Part shown: one piece after another, positions 1 to 7,662 of the stretch | How the letters are laid out: each line of letters opens with the position of its first letter | How positions within the stretch are numbered: the stretch's first letter is position 1 | Source: WHTB01 sp050699035 | GTDB lineage: Bacteria; Actinomycetota; Actinomycetes; Propionibacteriales; Nocardioidaceae | Length of the DNA: 44,810 nt | Assembly (NCBI GenBank): GCA_050699035.1 | Contig: JBOHDE010000005.1 | Location: 1 to 44,810 of the forward strand | Reading direction: 5' to 3' | Program-made: the position numbers and the translations under genes | The notes under the pieces: generated by a model | The model's database searches: none | What the model saw: only the letters and a program-made list of their open reading frames with translations | Told to the model about the DNA's origin: nothing

Positions 1-215
1 AGCACCGCGAGGCGATGGCCGCCGTGCCGCTGGAGCTGATCGACCAGACGTCGCTGATCGGACCGCCCGAGCGGATCGTCGACCGGCTGCACGCGTACGC
101 CGATTCGGGCGTCACGACGCTCAACGTGTCCTGCTTCGACGACTCGACCGAGGGCCGGATCGCGACGCTGCGGACGATGGCGGACGCGCTGGAGTCGTCC
201 GGCATTGGCACGTGA
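1..215 (+). CDS. LLM-class (F420-type) oxidoreductase, C-terminal fragment
   Basis: The gene enters from the left edge in frame 3 and stops at TGA 213-215, so only the last 70 or so residues are present. The segment SLIGPPERIVDRLHAYADSG, followed by a stretch like GVTTLNVSCFD, is the usual C-terminus of luciferase-like monooxygenase family proteins. In actinobacteria these are often F420-dependent reductases. The catalytic and cofactor-binding parts lie outside the window, so substrate and cofactor cannot be judged. Family placement is inferred from this short tail only. Confidence 0.6.
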   Translation, partial: HREAMAAVPLELIDQTSLIGPPERIVDRLHAYADSGVTTLNVSCFDDSTEGRIATLRTMADALESSGIGT

Positions 216-233
216 CGGGCACCTGACGGGGCC

Positions 234-1211
234 TCAAAGCCAGCCGGCGCGGCGGAACAGGCGGTACATGCCGACGCCGACGACGGCCATCAGCACGAGC
301 ACCAGCGGGTAGCCGTACTGCCAGCCGAGCTCGGGCATGTGGTCGAAGTTCATCCCGTAGACACCGGCGATCAGGGTGTTCGCCGCGGCGATCGCCACCC
401 AGGCCGAGATCCGCCGCATGTCGTCGTTCTGCTGCAGCGACAGCGTCGCCAGGTGGGCGGTCAGCGCGTTGCCGAGCAGGTCGTCGAGTGCACCGACCTG
501 CTCGAACACGCGGACCACGTGGTCGTGCACATCCCGGAAGAACGGCGCCGCGTCGGCCGGCACGCCCGCCACCGAGCCGTTCGCGAACCGCGCCATCGGG
601 TCGCGCAGCGGACCGGCCGCCCGGCGGAACTCCAGGACCTCCCGCTTCAGCAGGTAGATCCGCTCGGCGTCCTTGGTCCGCTCCGTACTGAACACCGACT
701 GCTCGATCTCGTCGACGTCGATCTCCAGCTCGGCGGCGACCGACTCGTACTCGTCGACGACCCGGTCGCAGACGGCGTAGACGACCGAGCCGGGGCCATG
801 GCCGAGCACGGCCGCACGCTCCTCAAGGTCGCGGCGGGCACCGGCCAGGTCGACCCCGGAGCCGTGCCGCACGGTCACGACGTACCGCTCGCCGACGAAG
901 AGGTTGATCTCGCCGGTCTCCACCTCGTCGGTCTCGTCGACGTACCAGAGCGTCTTGAGGACGAGGAACAGCCCGTCACCGTAGCGCTCGACCTTGGGTC
1001 GCTGGTGGGCGTGCAGGGCGTCCTCGACGGCGAGCGGGTGCAGGCCGAACGTCTTGGCGACCGTGGCCAGCTCGCCCTCCTCCGGGTCGCGCAACCCGAT
1101 CCAGACGAAGTCGCGGGCCTGCTCCGCCGCGTCGACGGCAGCCTGCATGTCGTCACGGCAGTCGAGGTCGAGTCGGGCTCCTTCGCGGTACACCGCGCAG
1201 TCGACGATCAC
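234..1211 (-). CDS. corA: CorA family magnesium/cobalt transport protein
   Basis: Membrane channel for Mg2+ (or Co2+/Ni2+) uptake. The C-terminus carries the family signature YGMNF followed by an acidic loop and a last hydrophobic helix ending in a basic tail (RLFRRAGWL), as in CorA. The first 240 or so residues form the soluble alpha/beta and long-helix domain, with the typical opening VIVDCAVYREGARL. I chose GTG 1211, giving 325 residues, because family members usually begin at this motif. A longer frame exists from TTG 1250 but would overlap the divergent neighbour. Only 32 bp separate this start from the divergent phosphatase start at 1244. No clear promoter is visible for corA. Confidence 0.85.
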   Translation of the reverse strand: MIVDCAVYREGARLDLDCRDDMQAAVDAAEQARDFVWIGLRDPEEGELATVAKTFGLHPLAVEDALHAHQRPKVERYGDGLFLVLKTLWYVDETDEVETGEINLFVGERYVVTVRHGSGVDLAGARRDLEERAAVLGHGPGSVVYAVCDRVVDEYESVAAELEIDVDEIEQSVFSTERTKDAERIYLLKREVLEFRRAAGPLRDPMARFANGSVAGVPADAAPFFRDVHDHVVRVFEQVGALDDLLGNALTAHLATLSLQQNDDMRRISAWVAIAAANTLIAGVYGMNFDHMPELGWQYGYPLVLVLMAVVGVGMYRLFRRAGWL

Positions 1212-1230
1212 CCGGTCATTGTGCCGTGGA

Positions 1231-1236
1231 TAGGCT
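1231..1236 (+). promoter_or_regulatory. -10 box of a leaderless promoter (phosphatase gene)
   Basis: TAGGCT lies 7 nt before GTG 1244. This is the spacing expected when transcription begins at the start codon itself, and there is no Shine-Dalgarno site. Confidence 0.6.
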
Positions 1237-1243
1237 CGTCGGC

Positions 1244-1969
1244 GTGGCAACAGTGATCCTCGTCCGGCACGGGCGTACGACAGCGAACGCCGCCGGCGTG
1301 CTCGCCGGCCGTACGCCCGGCGTGCGCCTCGACGACACGGGCGAACAACAGGCCGACGACGTCGCCGGCCGGCTCGCGGTGCTCCCGCTGAGCCGGGTGG
1401 TGAGCAGCCCGCTCGAGCGCTGCCGGCAGACGGCGACCGCGATCGCCCGGCGGCAGACGTCGGCGGTACGAGTACGCACCGACCGCCGGCTCACGGAGTG
1501 TGGGTACGGCGCCTGGACCGGCGAGGAGCTCAAGAAGCTGGCGAAGGACCCGCTGTGGAAGACGGTGCAGACGCACCCGTCCGCGGTCACCTTTCCGGAC
1601 GGCGAGTCGATGCGCGACATGCAGGCACGAGCCGTCAACGCCGTACGCACGATCGACGCGGACGTCGAGAGTGAGGCCGGGCCCGACTCCGTGTGGGTCG
1701 CGGTCAGCCATGCCGACGTGATCAAGGCCGTCCTCGCCGACGCGCTCGGCATGCACCTCGACGCGTTCCAGCGGATCGTGGTCGACCCGGCCTCGCTGTC
1801 GGTGGTGCGGTTCACGCCGCTGCGGCCGTTCGTGCTGCACGCCAACGACCACGGCACCGACCTCGCGGCGCTGAAGCCGCCGAAGAAGCGGCGCAAGCGG
1901 GCCGGCAGCGACGCCGCCGTCGGTGGCGGCGCCGGGGCTCCTCGCCGTCACGGCGAGACGACGGAATAG
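1244..1969 (+). CDS. Histidine phosphatase family protein (phosphoglycerate mutase-like)
   Basis: Cytoplasmic phosphohydrolase of the histidine phosphatase superfamily, about 241 residues. The phosphate-accepting motif LVRHGRTTAN is at residues 6-15, and the second catalytic histidine is in VAVSHADVIKAV. The basic C-terminus (KPPKKRRKR) is extra to the fold. Actinobacterial relatives are annotated as MSMEG_4193-type putative phosphomutases, substrate unknown. A frame opens at ATG 1226, but GTG 1244 fits both the leaderless -10 spacing and the start of the first beta strand. The gene is followed by DUF3090, SCO1664-like and mshC genes, a conserved actinobacterial order. Its TAG stop forms the first half of the next gene's -10 box. 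Confidence 0.85.
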   Translation: MATVILVRHGRTTANAAGVLAGRTPGVRLDDTGEQQADDVAGRLAVLPLSRVVSSPLERCRQTATAIARRQTSAVRVRTDRRLTECGYGAWTGEELKKLAKDPLWKTVQTHPSAVTFPDGESMRDMQARAVNAVRTIDADVESEAGPDSVWVAVSHADVIKAVLADALGMHLDAFQRIVVDPASLSVVRFTPLRPFVLHANDHGTDLAALKPPKKRRKRAGSDAAVGGGAGAPRRHGETTE

Positions 1970-1972
1970 GGT
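1967..1972 (+). promoter_or_regulatory. -10 box of the DUF3090 gene, fused to the upstream stop codon
   Basis: TAGGGT begins with the TAG stop of the phosphatase gene and lies 8 nt before ATG 1981. The spacing fits a leaderless transcript. Confidence 0.55.
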
Positions 1973-1980
1973 CGGTTGTC

Positions 1981-2547
1981 ATGCCAGTTGTGCACCTGTT
2001 CGAGCAGCCTGAGCGGTTCGTCGCCGGCACCGTCGGTGAGCCCGGTCAGCGGACCTTCTTCCTGCAAGCCCGGGCCGGCGCCCGGGTCACCAGTGTCGCG
2101 CTGGAGAAGGAGCAGGTCGCGGTGCTCGCCGAGCGCGTCGACGACCTGCTCGACGAGCTGCTGCGCGTCACCGGCGGCGACGCCCGGGTGCCCGCCGTCG
2201 CCCCGCAGGAGCTCGACGACAGCGGGCCGCTCGACCAGCCGATCGCCGAGGAGTTCCGGGTCGGCACGATGACGCTCGCCTGGGACGGCGAGTCCGAGCA
2301 GGTCGTGCTGGAGATCTTCTCGATCGAGCCGACCGCGGTCGAGGACGCCCCGGAGCCCGAGGAGGAGTCGGAGCCCGACGAGGTGCTCGAGGTGCACCTG
2401 TCGCCGGCCCTGGCCCGCGCCTTCGCGAAGCGGGCTCAGTCGGTCGTGTCGGCGGGTCGTCCGCCGTGCCCGTTCTGCGGCAACCCGCTGAGCGAGGACG
2501 GCCATATCTGTCCCCGCGCCAACGGGTTCCGCCGCGTCAGCGAATGA
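1981..2547 (+). CDS. DUF3090 family protein
   Basis: A 188-residue protein of unknown biochemical role, recognised by family features. It opens MPVVHLFEQPERFVAGTVGE, has a middle acidic region rich in E/D/P (EDAPEPEEESEPDE), and ends with a small zinc-ribbon-like motif CPFCGNPLSEDGHICPRANG that supplies three cysteines and a histidine for metal binding. In actinobacteria it sits between the phosphatase and the SCO1664-like kinase gene, and the same order is kept here. Its end overlaps the next gene by ATGA, which suggests translational coupling. A role with its kinase-like partner is inferred only from this linkage. Confidence 0.8.
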   Translation: MPVVHLFEQPERFVAGTVGEPGQRTFFLQARAGARVTSVALEKEQVAVLAERVDDLLDELLRVTGGDARVPAVAPQELDDSGPLDQPIAEEFRVGTMTLAWDGESEQVVLEIFSIEPTAVEDAPEPEEESEPDEVLEVHLSPALARAFAKRAQSVVSAGRPPCPFCGNPLSEDGHICPRANGFRRVSE

Positions 2548-3335
2548 CCGAGCCGGTCCTGCTCACCGACGGGGCGCTCGAGCTCGAAGGGCGACTGCTC
2601 ACCGCGTCCAACGCGACCTTCGTGGGCACGCTGAGCCTGGACGGGGCCACCGCCGAGTGTGTCTACAAGCCGGTCCGCGGTGAGCGACCGCTGTGGGACT
2701 TCCCCGACGGCACGCTGGCCAACCGCGAGCGCGCGGCGTACTTGGTCTCCGAGACCACCGGGTGGGGTCTCGTCCCGCCGACGGTGCTCCGCGACGGCCC
2801 CTTCGGCGCCGGCATGGTGCAGCTGTGGATCGACGCCCCTGAGGCGGACGACGACCCGGTGGCGCTGGTGGATGTCGTACCCCTCGGAGACGTCCCGGAC
2901 GGCTGGCTGCGGGTGCTGGACGCCGAGGACGACCGACGGCAGGCGGTCAGCCTGATCCATCGAGACAGCCTGGTCCTGCAGCAGCTGGCGACCCTCGACG
3001 TGATGATGAACAACGCGGACCGCAAGGGCGGCCACGTGCTGTGTGGCGACGACGGCCGGGTGTACGGGTGTGACCACGGTGTGACGTTCCACCAGGACGG
3101 CAAGCTGCGCACGGTGCTGTGGGGATGGGCCGGGGACCCCCTGCCGTCCGCGTGCCGCGACGGCGTCGGACGCGTGGCGGCCGCACTGGAGGCTGACTTG
3201 GGCGAGTCGCTGCGGCCGCTGCTGGCGCCGGACGAGCTGGACGCCCTGACCGCGCGGGTGCGACGGCTGACCCGGACGGCCCGCTTCCCGTTGCCGTCCC
3301 AGGAGTGGCCCGCTATTCCGTGGCCGGCGTTCTAG
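2544..3335 (+). CDS. SCO1664 family protein (PI3/4-kinase-like fold)
   Basis: A 263-residue protein of the SCO1664 family, related to phosphatidylinositol 3/4-kinase-like and HipA-like folds. Kinase-type residues are visible: a lysine in ECVYKPVRGERPLW, a catalytic-loop segment TLDVMMNNADRKGGH, and a metal-binding DHG in YGCDHGVTFH. Its substrate is not known. The start ATG 2544 overlaps the DUF3090 stop by 4 nt, and a longer frame from 2466 lies inside DUF3090 and is not needed. Position just before mshC is conserved in actinobacteria, but nothing in the sequence ties it to mycothiol synthesis. Confidence 0.8.
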   Translation: MTEPVLLTDGALELEGRLLTASNATFVGTLSLDGATAECVYKPVRGERPLWDFPDGTLANRERAAYLVSETTGWGLVPPTVLRDGPFGAGMVQLWIDAPEADDDPVALVDVVPLGDVPDGWLRVLDAEDDRRQAVSLIHRDSLVLQQLATLDVMMNNADRKGGHVLCGDDGRVYGCDHGVTFHQDGKLRTVLWGWAGDPLPSACRDGVGRVAAALEADLGESLRPLLAPDELDALTARVRRLTRTARFPLPSQEWPAIPWPAF

Positions 3336-3345
3336 AGCGGCTCGA

Positions 3346-3351
3346 TAGAGT
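3346..3351 (+). promoter_or_regulatory. -10 box of a leaderless promoter (mshC)
   Basis: TAGAGT lies 7 nt before ATG 3359. It lets mshC be transcribed independently of the upstream trio and supports the internal ATG as the true start. Confidence 0.6.
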
Positions 3352-3358
3352 TCTGTGC

Positions 3359-4606
3359 ATGCGTGCCTGGCAGTCCCCTGACGTCCCCTCGCTCACCGAC
3401 GCCTTCGGCTTCGCGCCGACCGTGGTCGTGCACGACACCGCTAGCGGCGGCTACGTCGCGACGCAGCCCGTGGACGCCGCGCGGCTCTACGTCTGCGGCA
3501 TCACCCCGTACGACGCGACGCATCTGGGGCACGCCGCGACCTACCTCGCGTTCGACCTGTTGGTACGTGCCTGGCGCGACGGCGGGCACGACGTCGTCTA
3601 CGTACAGAACGTCACCGATGTCGACGACCCACTGATCGAGCGCGCCCGCGAGTCGGGGGAGGACTGGGAGAAGCTCGCCGAGCGGGAGACCGAGCTGTTC
3701 CGCGAGGACATGGCCGAGCTCCGGGTGATCCCGCCGGACCACTACATCGGCGCGGTCGAGTCGATCCCGCTGGTCGTCCGGCAGATCGAGGAGCTGCGGG
3801 CGCGCGGCGCGCTGTACGAGGTGGACGGCGACCTGTACTTCCCGGTGTCGGCCGACCCGACGTTCGGCGCACTGTCGGGCCTGGACCGGGAGACGATGGT
3901 CTCCTTGTTCCGCGAGCGCGGTGGTGATCCCGACCGCCAAGGCAAGAAGGATCCACTGGACTCCCTGGTCTGGCAGCAGCAGCGCGGGGACGACCCCGGC
4001 TGGGAGTCGTCCCTCGGCACGGGGCGGCCCGGCTGGCACCTGGAGTGCACGGCGATCGCGCTCGAGTACCTGGGGATGGCATTCGACGTCAACGGCGGCG
4101 GGAGCGACCTGACGTTCCCGCACCACGAGATGTGTGCGTCCGAGGCACACGCCGTCACCGGCGAGCGTCCGTTCGCCCAGACGTACGTCCACGCCGGCTT
4201 GGTCGGGCTCGACGGCGAGAAGATGAGCAAGTCCAAGGGCAACCTGGTGTTCGTGTCCACGGTGCGGCGGGCGGGCACCGACCCGATGGCGATCCGGCTG
4301 GCGTTGCTGGCCCACCACTACCGCGACGACTGGGAGTGGACCGACGACGACCTCGCCGAGGCCGAGCGGCGGCTGAGCCGCTGGCGGGAGGCGGTCGCGC
4401 TCGGCGCCGGGCCGGACGTCGGCAACCTGCTGATCGACCTGCGCAGCGCGCTGGCCCGCGACCTGGACGCGCCGCAGGCGCTGCTCGCGGTGGACAACTG
4501 GGCCGAGGCGGCGATCACCGAGGCGGGGTCCCCGGCCGGTCACCACCCGCAGGCTGGCCGCCTCGTCCGCGACCTGGTCGACGCCCGTCTCGGCGTACTC
4601 CTCTGA
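3359..4606 (+). CDS. mshC: Cysteine--1-D-myo-inosityl 2-amino-2-deoxy-alpha-D-glucopyranoside ligase MshC
   Basis: ATP-dependent ligase that joins cysteine to GlcN-Ins, the third step of mycothiol synthesis. It has a class I cysteinyl-tRNA synthetase fold, about 415 residues. Visible motifs are YVCGITPYDATHLGHA (zinc cysteine and HIGH-like site, about residues 41-56), the zinc ligand segments HLECTAI and FPHHEMCASE, and KMSKSKG for ATP. The tail is shorter than CysRS because the anticodon-binding domain is absent, and the opening MRAWQSPDVPSL is typical of MshC. The longer frame from 3305 is rejected because ATG 3359 fits the leaderless -10 box. Presence of mshC implies that the organism makes mycothiol. 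Confidence 0.95.
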   Translation: MRAWQSPDVPSLTDAFGFAPTVVVHDTASGGYVATQPVDAARLYVCGITPYDATHLGHAATYLAFDLLVRAWRDGGHDVVYVQNVTDVDDPLIERARESGEDWEKLAERETELFREDMAELRVIPPDHYIGAVESIPLVVRQIEELRARGALYEVDGDLYFPVSADPTFGALSGLDRETMVSLFRERGGDPDRQGKKDPLDSLVWQQQRGDDPGWESSLGTGRPGWHLECTAIALEYLGMAFDVNGGGSDLTFPHHEMCASEAHAVTGERPFAQTYVHAGLVGLDGEKMSKSKGNLVFVSTVRRAGTDPMAIRLALLAHHYRDDWEWTDDDLAEAERRLSRWREAVALGAGPDVGNLLIDLRSALARDLDAPQALLAVDNWAEAAITEAGSPAGHHPQAGRLVRDLVDARLGVLL

Positions 4607-4607
4607 C

Positions 4608-4653
4608 GTTGTCAGACGATATCGACTGCATGTGGTCGAAATCGTCTGACAAC
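4608..4653 (+). terminator. Long inverted repeat between convergent genes, likely bidirectional terminator
   Basis: Arms 4608-4626 and 4635-4653 pair over 19 bp with one mismatch around an 8-nt loop (tgcatgtg). It begins 1 nt after the mshC stop and ends 7 nt before the permease stop on the other strand. There is no T-run on either side, so intrinsic termination is inferred from position and stem length. Confidence 0.6.
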
Positions 4654-4660
4654 TGTGGCG

Positions 4661-5515
4661 TCAGCGGTTGATGGTCCGCTGCAGGTCGCGGCGGTAACCC
4701 CACACGGCGAGGGCGCCGAACACCACGAAGCAGGCGACCACCCAGGTCAGGTGCACGAGCAGACTGTCCGGTGCCGGGCTGCCGAAGTCCTGGACGTCGG
4801 CCGGCGTCGCCATCGAGCTCCACACCAGCTGCCCGAAGTGGTACGTCGGCAGGTAGGGCGCCGTGTCCTGGAGGATCGCGGGCAGGCCGTTGAGGGTGAA
4901 GAAGAAGCCCGAGGCGAACGACAGCGGCAGGAAGACCAGGTTCGCGATCGCCGACGCCGCGCGGGGCCGGGTCCAGTACGCCAGCGCGAAGCCCAGCGGC
5001 GCGAACGCGAGCGCGCCGGCGAGCAGCACGGCGGCCGTGCGGGCCAGCCGGGCCAGGTCGAACTCGGTGCCGCCCAGCACGGCGACGACGTACATCACCA
5101 CCAGGATCACGGCGGAGAACACCAGCGCCATCGCCGACTTGCCGGCGAAGTACACCCACATCGGCATCGGCGTCGCGCGCAGCCGGCGGACCCACCCCTT
5201 GCCCCGTTCCTGGGCGATGTCGACGCCGAAGGTGAAGATCGCCAGGCTGACGACGCCGTAACTGGACAGCGACGCGAACATCATCGCGCCGACGTCGGTG
5301 CCGTCCGGCATGATCTGGCCCGACTCCGGGAGCCCGAACATCGCGAACAGCAGCACGGGAATCGCCACCACCCCGATCATGTACTCCGGCACCCGCAGGT
5401 TCTGCCGGATGTCGGCCCGGATGTGCTCGGCCAGCATGCCGAGTGTCGACCCGGTGGGGGTCGCCTGCGGGCTGAGGCGACGAGCGCTGTCGCCAAGGAG
5501 GTCGTTGGTGCTCAT
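4661..5515 (-). CDS. ABC-2 type transporter permease
   Basis: Integral membrane subunit of an exporter, 284 residues with about six hydrophobic helices (for example IGVVAIPVLLFAMFGL, GVVSLAIFTFGVD and the final FVVFGALAVWGY). The GKGWVRRLRATPMP segment between the second and third helices is typical of ABC-2 permeases of the DrrB/YadH kind. The start ATG 5515 overlaps the ATPase stop by 4 nt (ATGA). With the ATPase it forms a two-gene export system, divergent from a sensor kinase/response regulator pair. That arrangement suggests antibiotic or lipid export under two-component control. The substrate is not determinable. Confidence 0.85.
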   Translation of the reverse strand: MSTNDLLGDSARRLSPQATPTGSTLGMLAEHIRADIRQNLRVPEYMIGVVAIPVLLFAMFGLPESGQIMPDGTDVGAMMFASLSSYGVVSLAIFTFGVDIAQERGKGWVRRLRATPMPMWVYFAGKSAMALVFSAVILVVMYVVAVLGGTEFDLARLARTAAVLLAGALAFAPLGFALAYWTRPRAASAIANLVFLPLSFASGFFFTLNGLPAILQDTAPYLPTYHFGQLVWSSMATPADVQDFGSPAPDSLLVHLTWVVACFVVFGALAVWGYRRDLQRTINR

Positions 5516-6423
5516 GCTGAAGTCCCCTCGTGGGTGAGGCGGACGAAGGCCGCCTCCAGGTCGGTGTCCTCGACGGTGAGGTCGTGCAGGCGGCACCCCG
5601 CGATGCTGATCTGGGCCACTACCTCCTCGGGGCGGCTGGACCGGACGGTGACGTACTGCAGGCCCGCGGGCGCGGTGCGGTCGACGTCGGCCGCCACCTG
5701 GTCGACGCCGGCGATCGCGCGCAGGTCGTCGAGCGGGAGGTCGGTCGCCACCCGGATCGTCCTGGCGGCGACCAGTGCTTTCAGCGCCGCCGGCGGGCCG
5801 TCCTGGATCAGTCGGCCGCGGTGGATCACCAGCACCCGGTCGGCCACGGCGTCCGCCTCGGCGAGGTAGTGCGTCGAGAACAAGATGGTCTTGCCGAGCG
5901 CCGCGAAGCCGCGGACCTGCTCCCAGAACGCCCGCCGACCCTCCACATCGAGCGCGACGGTCGGCTCGTCGAGGAACAGCACGTCGGGGTCGCCGGCGAT
6001 GGCCAGGCCGAACGACAGCCGCTGCAGCTGCCCACCGGACAGGTCACCGACCCGGGCCCGCCGCTTGTCGGTCAGCTCGGCGCGGGCGAGCACGTCGTCG
6101 ACCGGCAGCCGGTACGGGTAGTACCGGCCGACCAGGCGGATCGCCTCGGCCACCGTCAGCCCCTCGGGGACTGCGGTGTCCTGCAACATGGCGCCCACCC
6201 GGCCGCGGACCGCCGGCCGGTCGGGCGGTTCGCCGAACACCCGGACCGTGCCGGCCGTGGGCAGCCGCAGACCGAGCAGCAGCTCGATCGTGGTCGTCTT
6301 GCCGGCCCCGTTGGGCCCGAGCACGGCGACGACCTCACCCTCCGTGACAACGAGGTCGATGCCGTCCACGGCCTCGACGTCGCCGTACCGCTTGCGGATC
6401 TGTACCGCTTCAATGACATCCAT
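5512..6423 (-). CDS. ABC transporter ATP-binding protein (exporter type)
   Basis: Cytoplasmic ATPase of the ABC-2 exporter, about 303 residues. Walker A GPNGAGKTTT, Q-loop MLQD, signature LSGGQLQRLSFG, Walker B VLFLDEPTVALD and the switch histidine in FSTHY are all intact. A C-terminal extension after the ATPase core (from about residue 215) resembles that of DrrA-like exporters. I prefer ATG 6423 (MDVIEAVQIRKRYG). A longer frame from 6456 would run into the palindrome 6447-6468. The gene is first in the minus-strand operon, and its upstream region is shared with the divergent sensor kinase. Confidence 0.85.
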   Translation of the reverse strand: MDVIEAVQIRKRYGDVEAVDGIDLVVTEGEVVAVLGPNGAGKTTTIELLLGLRLPTAGTVRVFGEPPDRPAVRGRVGAMLQDTAVPEGLTVAEAIRLVGRYYPYRLPVDDVLARAELTDKRRARVGDLSGGQLQRLSFGLAIAGDPDVLFLDEPTVALDVEGRRAFWEQVRGFAALGKTILFSTHYLAEADAVADRVLVIHRGRLIQDGPPAALKALVAARTIRVATDLPLDDLRAIAGVDQVAADVDRTAPAGLQYVTVRSSRPEEVVAQISIAGCRLHDLTVEDTDLEAAFVRLTHEGTSA

Positions 6424-6446
6424 GGCTCTACGGTTGCTCGTCAGAG

Positions 6447-6468
6447 CGGCCGGCACATGTGCCGACCG
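6447..6468. promoter_or_regulatory. 22-bp palindrome between exporter and two-component genes (candidate operator)
   Basis: A perfect 14-bp core cggcacatgtgccg (6451-6464) is extended to 22 bp with 10 of 11 pairs matching. It sits 24 bp upstream of the exporter ATPase start and about 65 bp upstream of the sensor-kinase start, in the only spacer the two divergent operons share. A dimeric regulator, most simply the LuxR-type response regulator encoded next door, could bind here. This is inferred. Confidence 0.5.
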
Positions 6469-6520
6469 TCATCGGTTCGGGGCATGACTTCTGGCACCCG
6501 CAGGGCCCGCCCGAGAGCCG

Positions 6521-6526
6521 TAGAGT
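6521..6526 (+). promoter_or_regulatory. -10 box of a leaderless promoter (sensor kinase)
   Basis: TAGAGT lies 8 nt before ATG 6535, and no Shine-Dalgarno site is present. Confidence 0.55.
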
Positions 6527-6534
6527 TCGGGCTG

Positions 6535-7662
6535 ATGGACGCTCGCGGGCTCGACCGACTGGCGCTGGGTGCCGGACTGCTGGCCTGGCTGGCCGTCGGC
6601 GTACCGATGGCGCTGACGCAGTCGAGCCACGACCCACCGGAGCTCGTCGGTCCGCCGTGGGTGTGGTGGACCGTGTTTCTGGCGTACGGCGCCGTGTTCC
6701 TCGCCGCCGGTCGGGTCTGGCCGGAGGAGCCGCGTACGGTCGAGCTGTCCTCGCTCACGCTGCAGGTCCTGCTCGGCCTGGCTGCGTTCGCGCTGGCACC
6801 GGACTGGGGGTTCACCTCGGTGCTGCTGGTCACGTCGGCGGCGACCGCTGCGTACGTCCTCCCGGTCAGGCTGAGCCTCGGCCTCGTGGTCGTGCAGACC
6901 GGCTGGGCCGTCGCCGTCATGACGCCGCGGATGACCGGCGGTGACGTCTTCACCACCGCTGCGGTTTTCGCGGCCTTCCAGGTGTTCGCGGTGATCATGG
7001 TCGAGACCAGCCTCCGGGCGGCCAGGACTGCGGAGGCGCTTGCCGTTGCCAATGCGGAGCTCGAGGCCGCGCAGGCGCTGCTGGCCGAGTCCAGCCGCTG
7101 GGCCGAGCGGCTGCGGATCGCTCGCGAGCTGCACGACCTGGTCGGTCACCAGCTCACCGGGCTGACCCTCGAGCTGGAAGTTGCGGCGCATCACGCCGAG
7201 GGGCCGTCCGCGGAGCACGTCGAGCGGGCCAGGGGAACGGCGAAAGACCTGCTCGGCGACGTGCGCGAAGCGGTGAGCCAGCTGCGTGAGCCGGTCGCCG
7301 ACGTTGCGGCCGAGCTGCGCCGGCTGAGTGCTCGGGTGCCGAAGCCGGTGGTCCATCTGTCGCTGCCGAGCGACCTGACGGTCGCGGATCCCGAGCAGGC
7401 GCACACCCTCGTACGGTGCGTCCAAGAGGTCATCACGAACACCGTTCGCCACGCCGCAGCCGACAACCTGTGGATCGACGTGTCGAGCGGCGAGGACGGC
7501 GTGTCCGTGCAGGCAAGGGACGACGGGCGTGGCGGCAGCGACGTGCTGCCCGGCAACGGGCTGGCGGGCATGCGCGAGCGGTTCGAGGCGCTCGGGGGGC
7601 GCGTCGCGTACGTCACTGGGCCGGGCGAGGGCTTTCAGCTGTCGGCGGTGCTGCCCCGATGA
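6535..7662 (+). CDS. Sensor histidine kinase (NarL/DesK type, HisKA_3)
   Basis: Membrane sensor kinase of 375 residues. The first 160 or so residues hold about five or six hydrophobic helices with no large extracellular domain, as in DesK-like or 'intramembrane-sensing' kinases. A short coiled linker (ARTAEALAVANAELEAAQALL) leads to the HisKA_3 dimerisation helix RLRIARELHDLVGHQLTG with phospho-acceptor His200. The HATPase core follows (EVITNTVRHAAADNLWI, DDGRGG, GNGLAGMRERFEALGG). The frame stays open far upstream, but ATG 6535 fits the -10 spacing. Its stop overlaps the response regulator start (ATGA), so the two are translated together. It probably controls the divergent exporter. Confidence 0.88.
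   Translation: MDARGLDRLALGAGLLAWLAVGVPMALTQSSHDPPELVGPPWVWWTVFLAYGAVFLAAGRVWPEEPRTVELSSLTLQVLLGLAAFALAPDWGFTSVLLVTSAATAAYVLPVRLSLGLVVVQTGWAVAVMTPRMTGGDVFTTAAVFAAFQVFAVIMVETSLRAARTAEALAVANAELEAAQALLAESSRWAERLRIARELHDLVGHQLTGLTLELEVAAHHAEGPSAEHVERARGTAKDLLGDVREAVSQLREPVADVAAELRRLSARVPKPVVHLSLPSDLTVADPEQAHTLVRCVQEVITNTVRHAAADNLWIDVSSGEDGVSVQARDDGRGGSDVLPGNGLAGMRERFEALGGRVAYVTGPGEGFQLSAVLPR

Noticed and set aside
4608..4653. TTGTCAG in both arms of the inverted repeat, resembling the -35-like element of PafBC-dependent DNA-damage promoters
   Set aside because: No TANNNT follows at the needed distance on either strand, and the site lies between two convergent genes with no start nearby.
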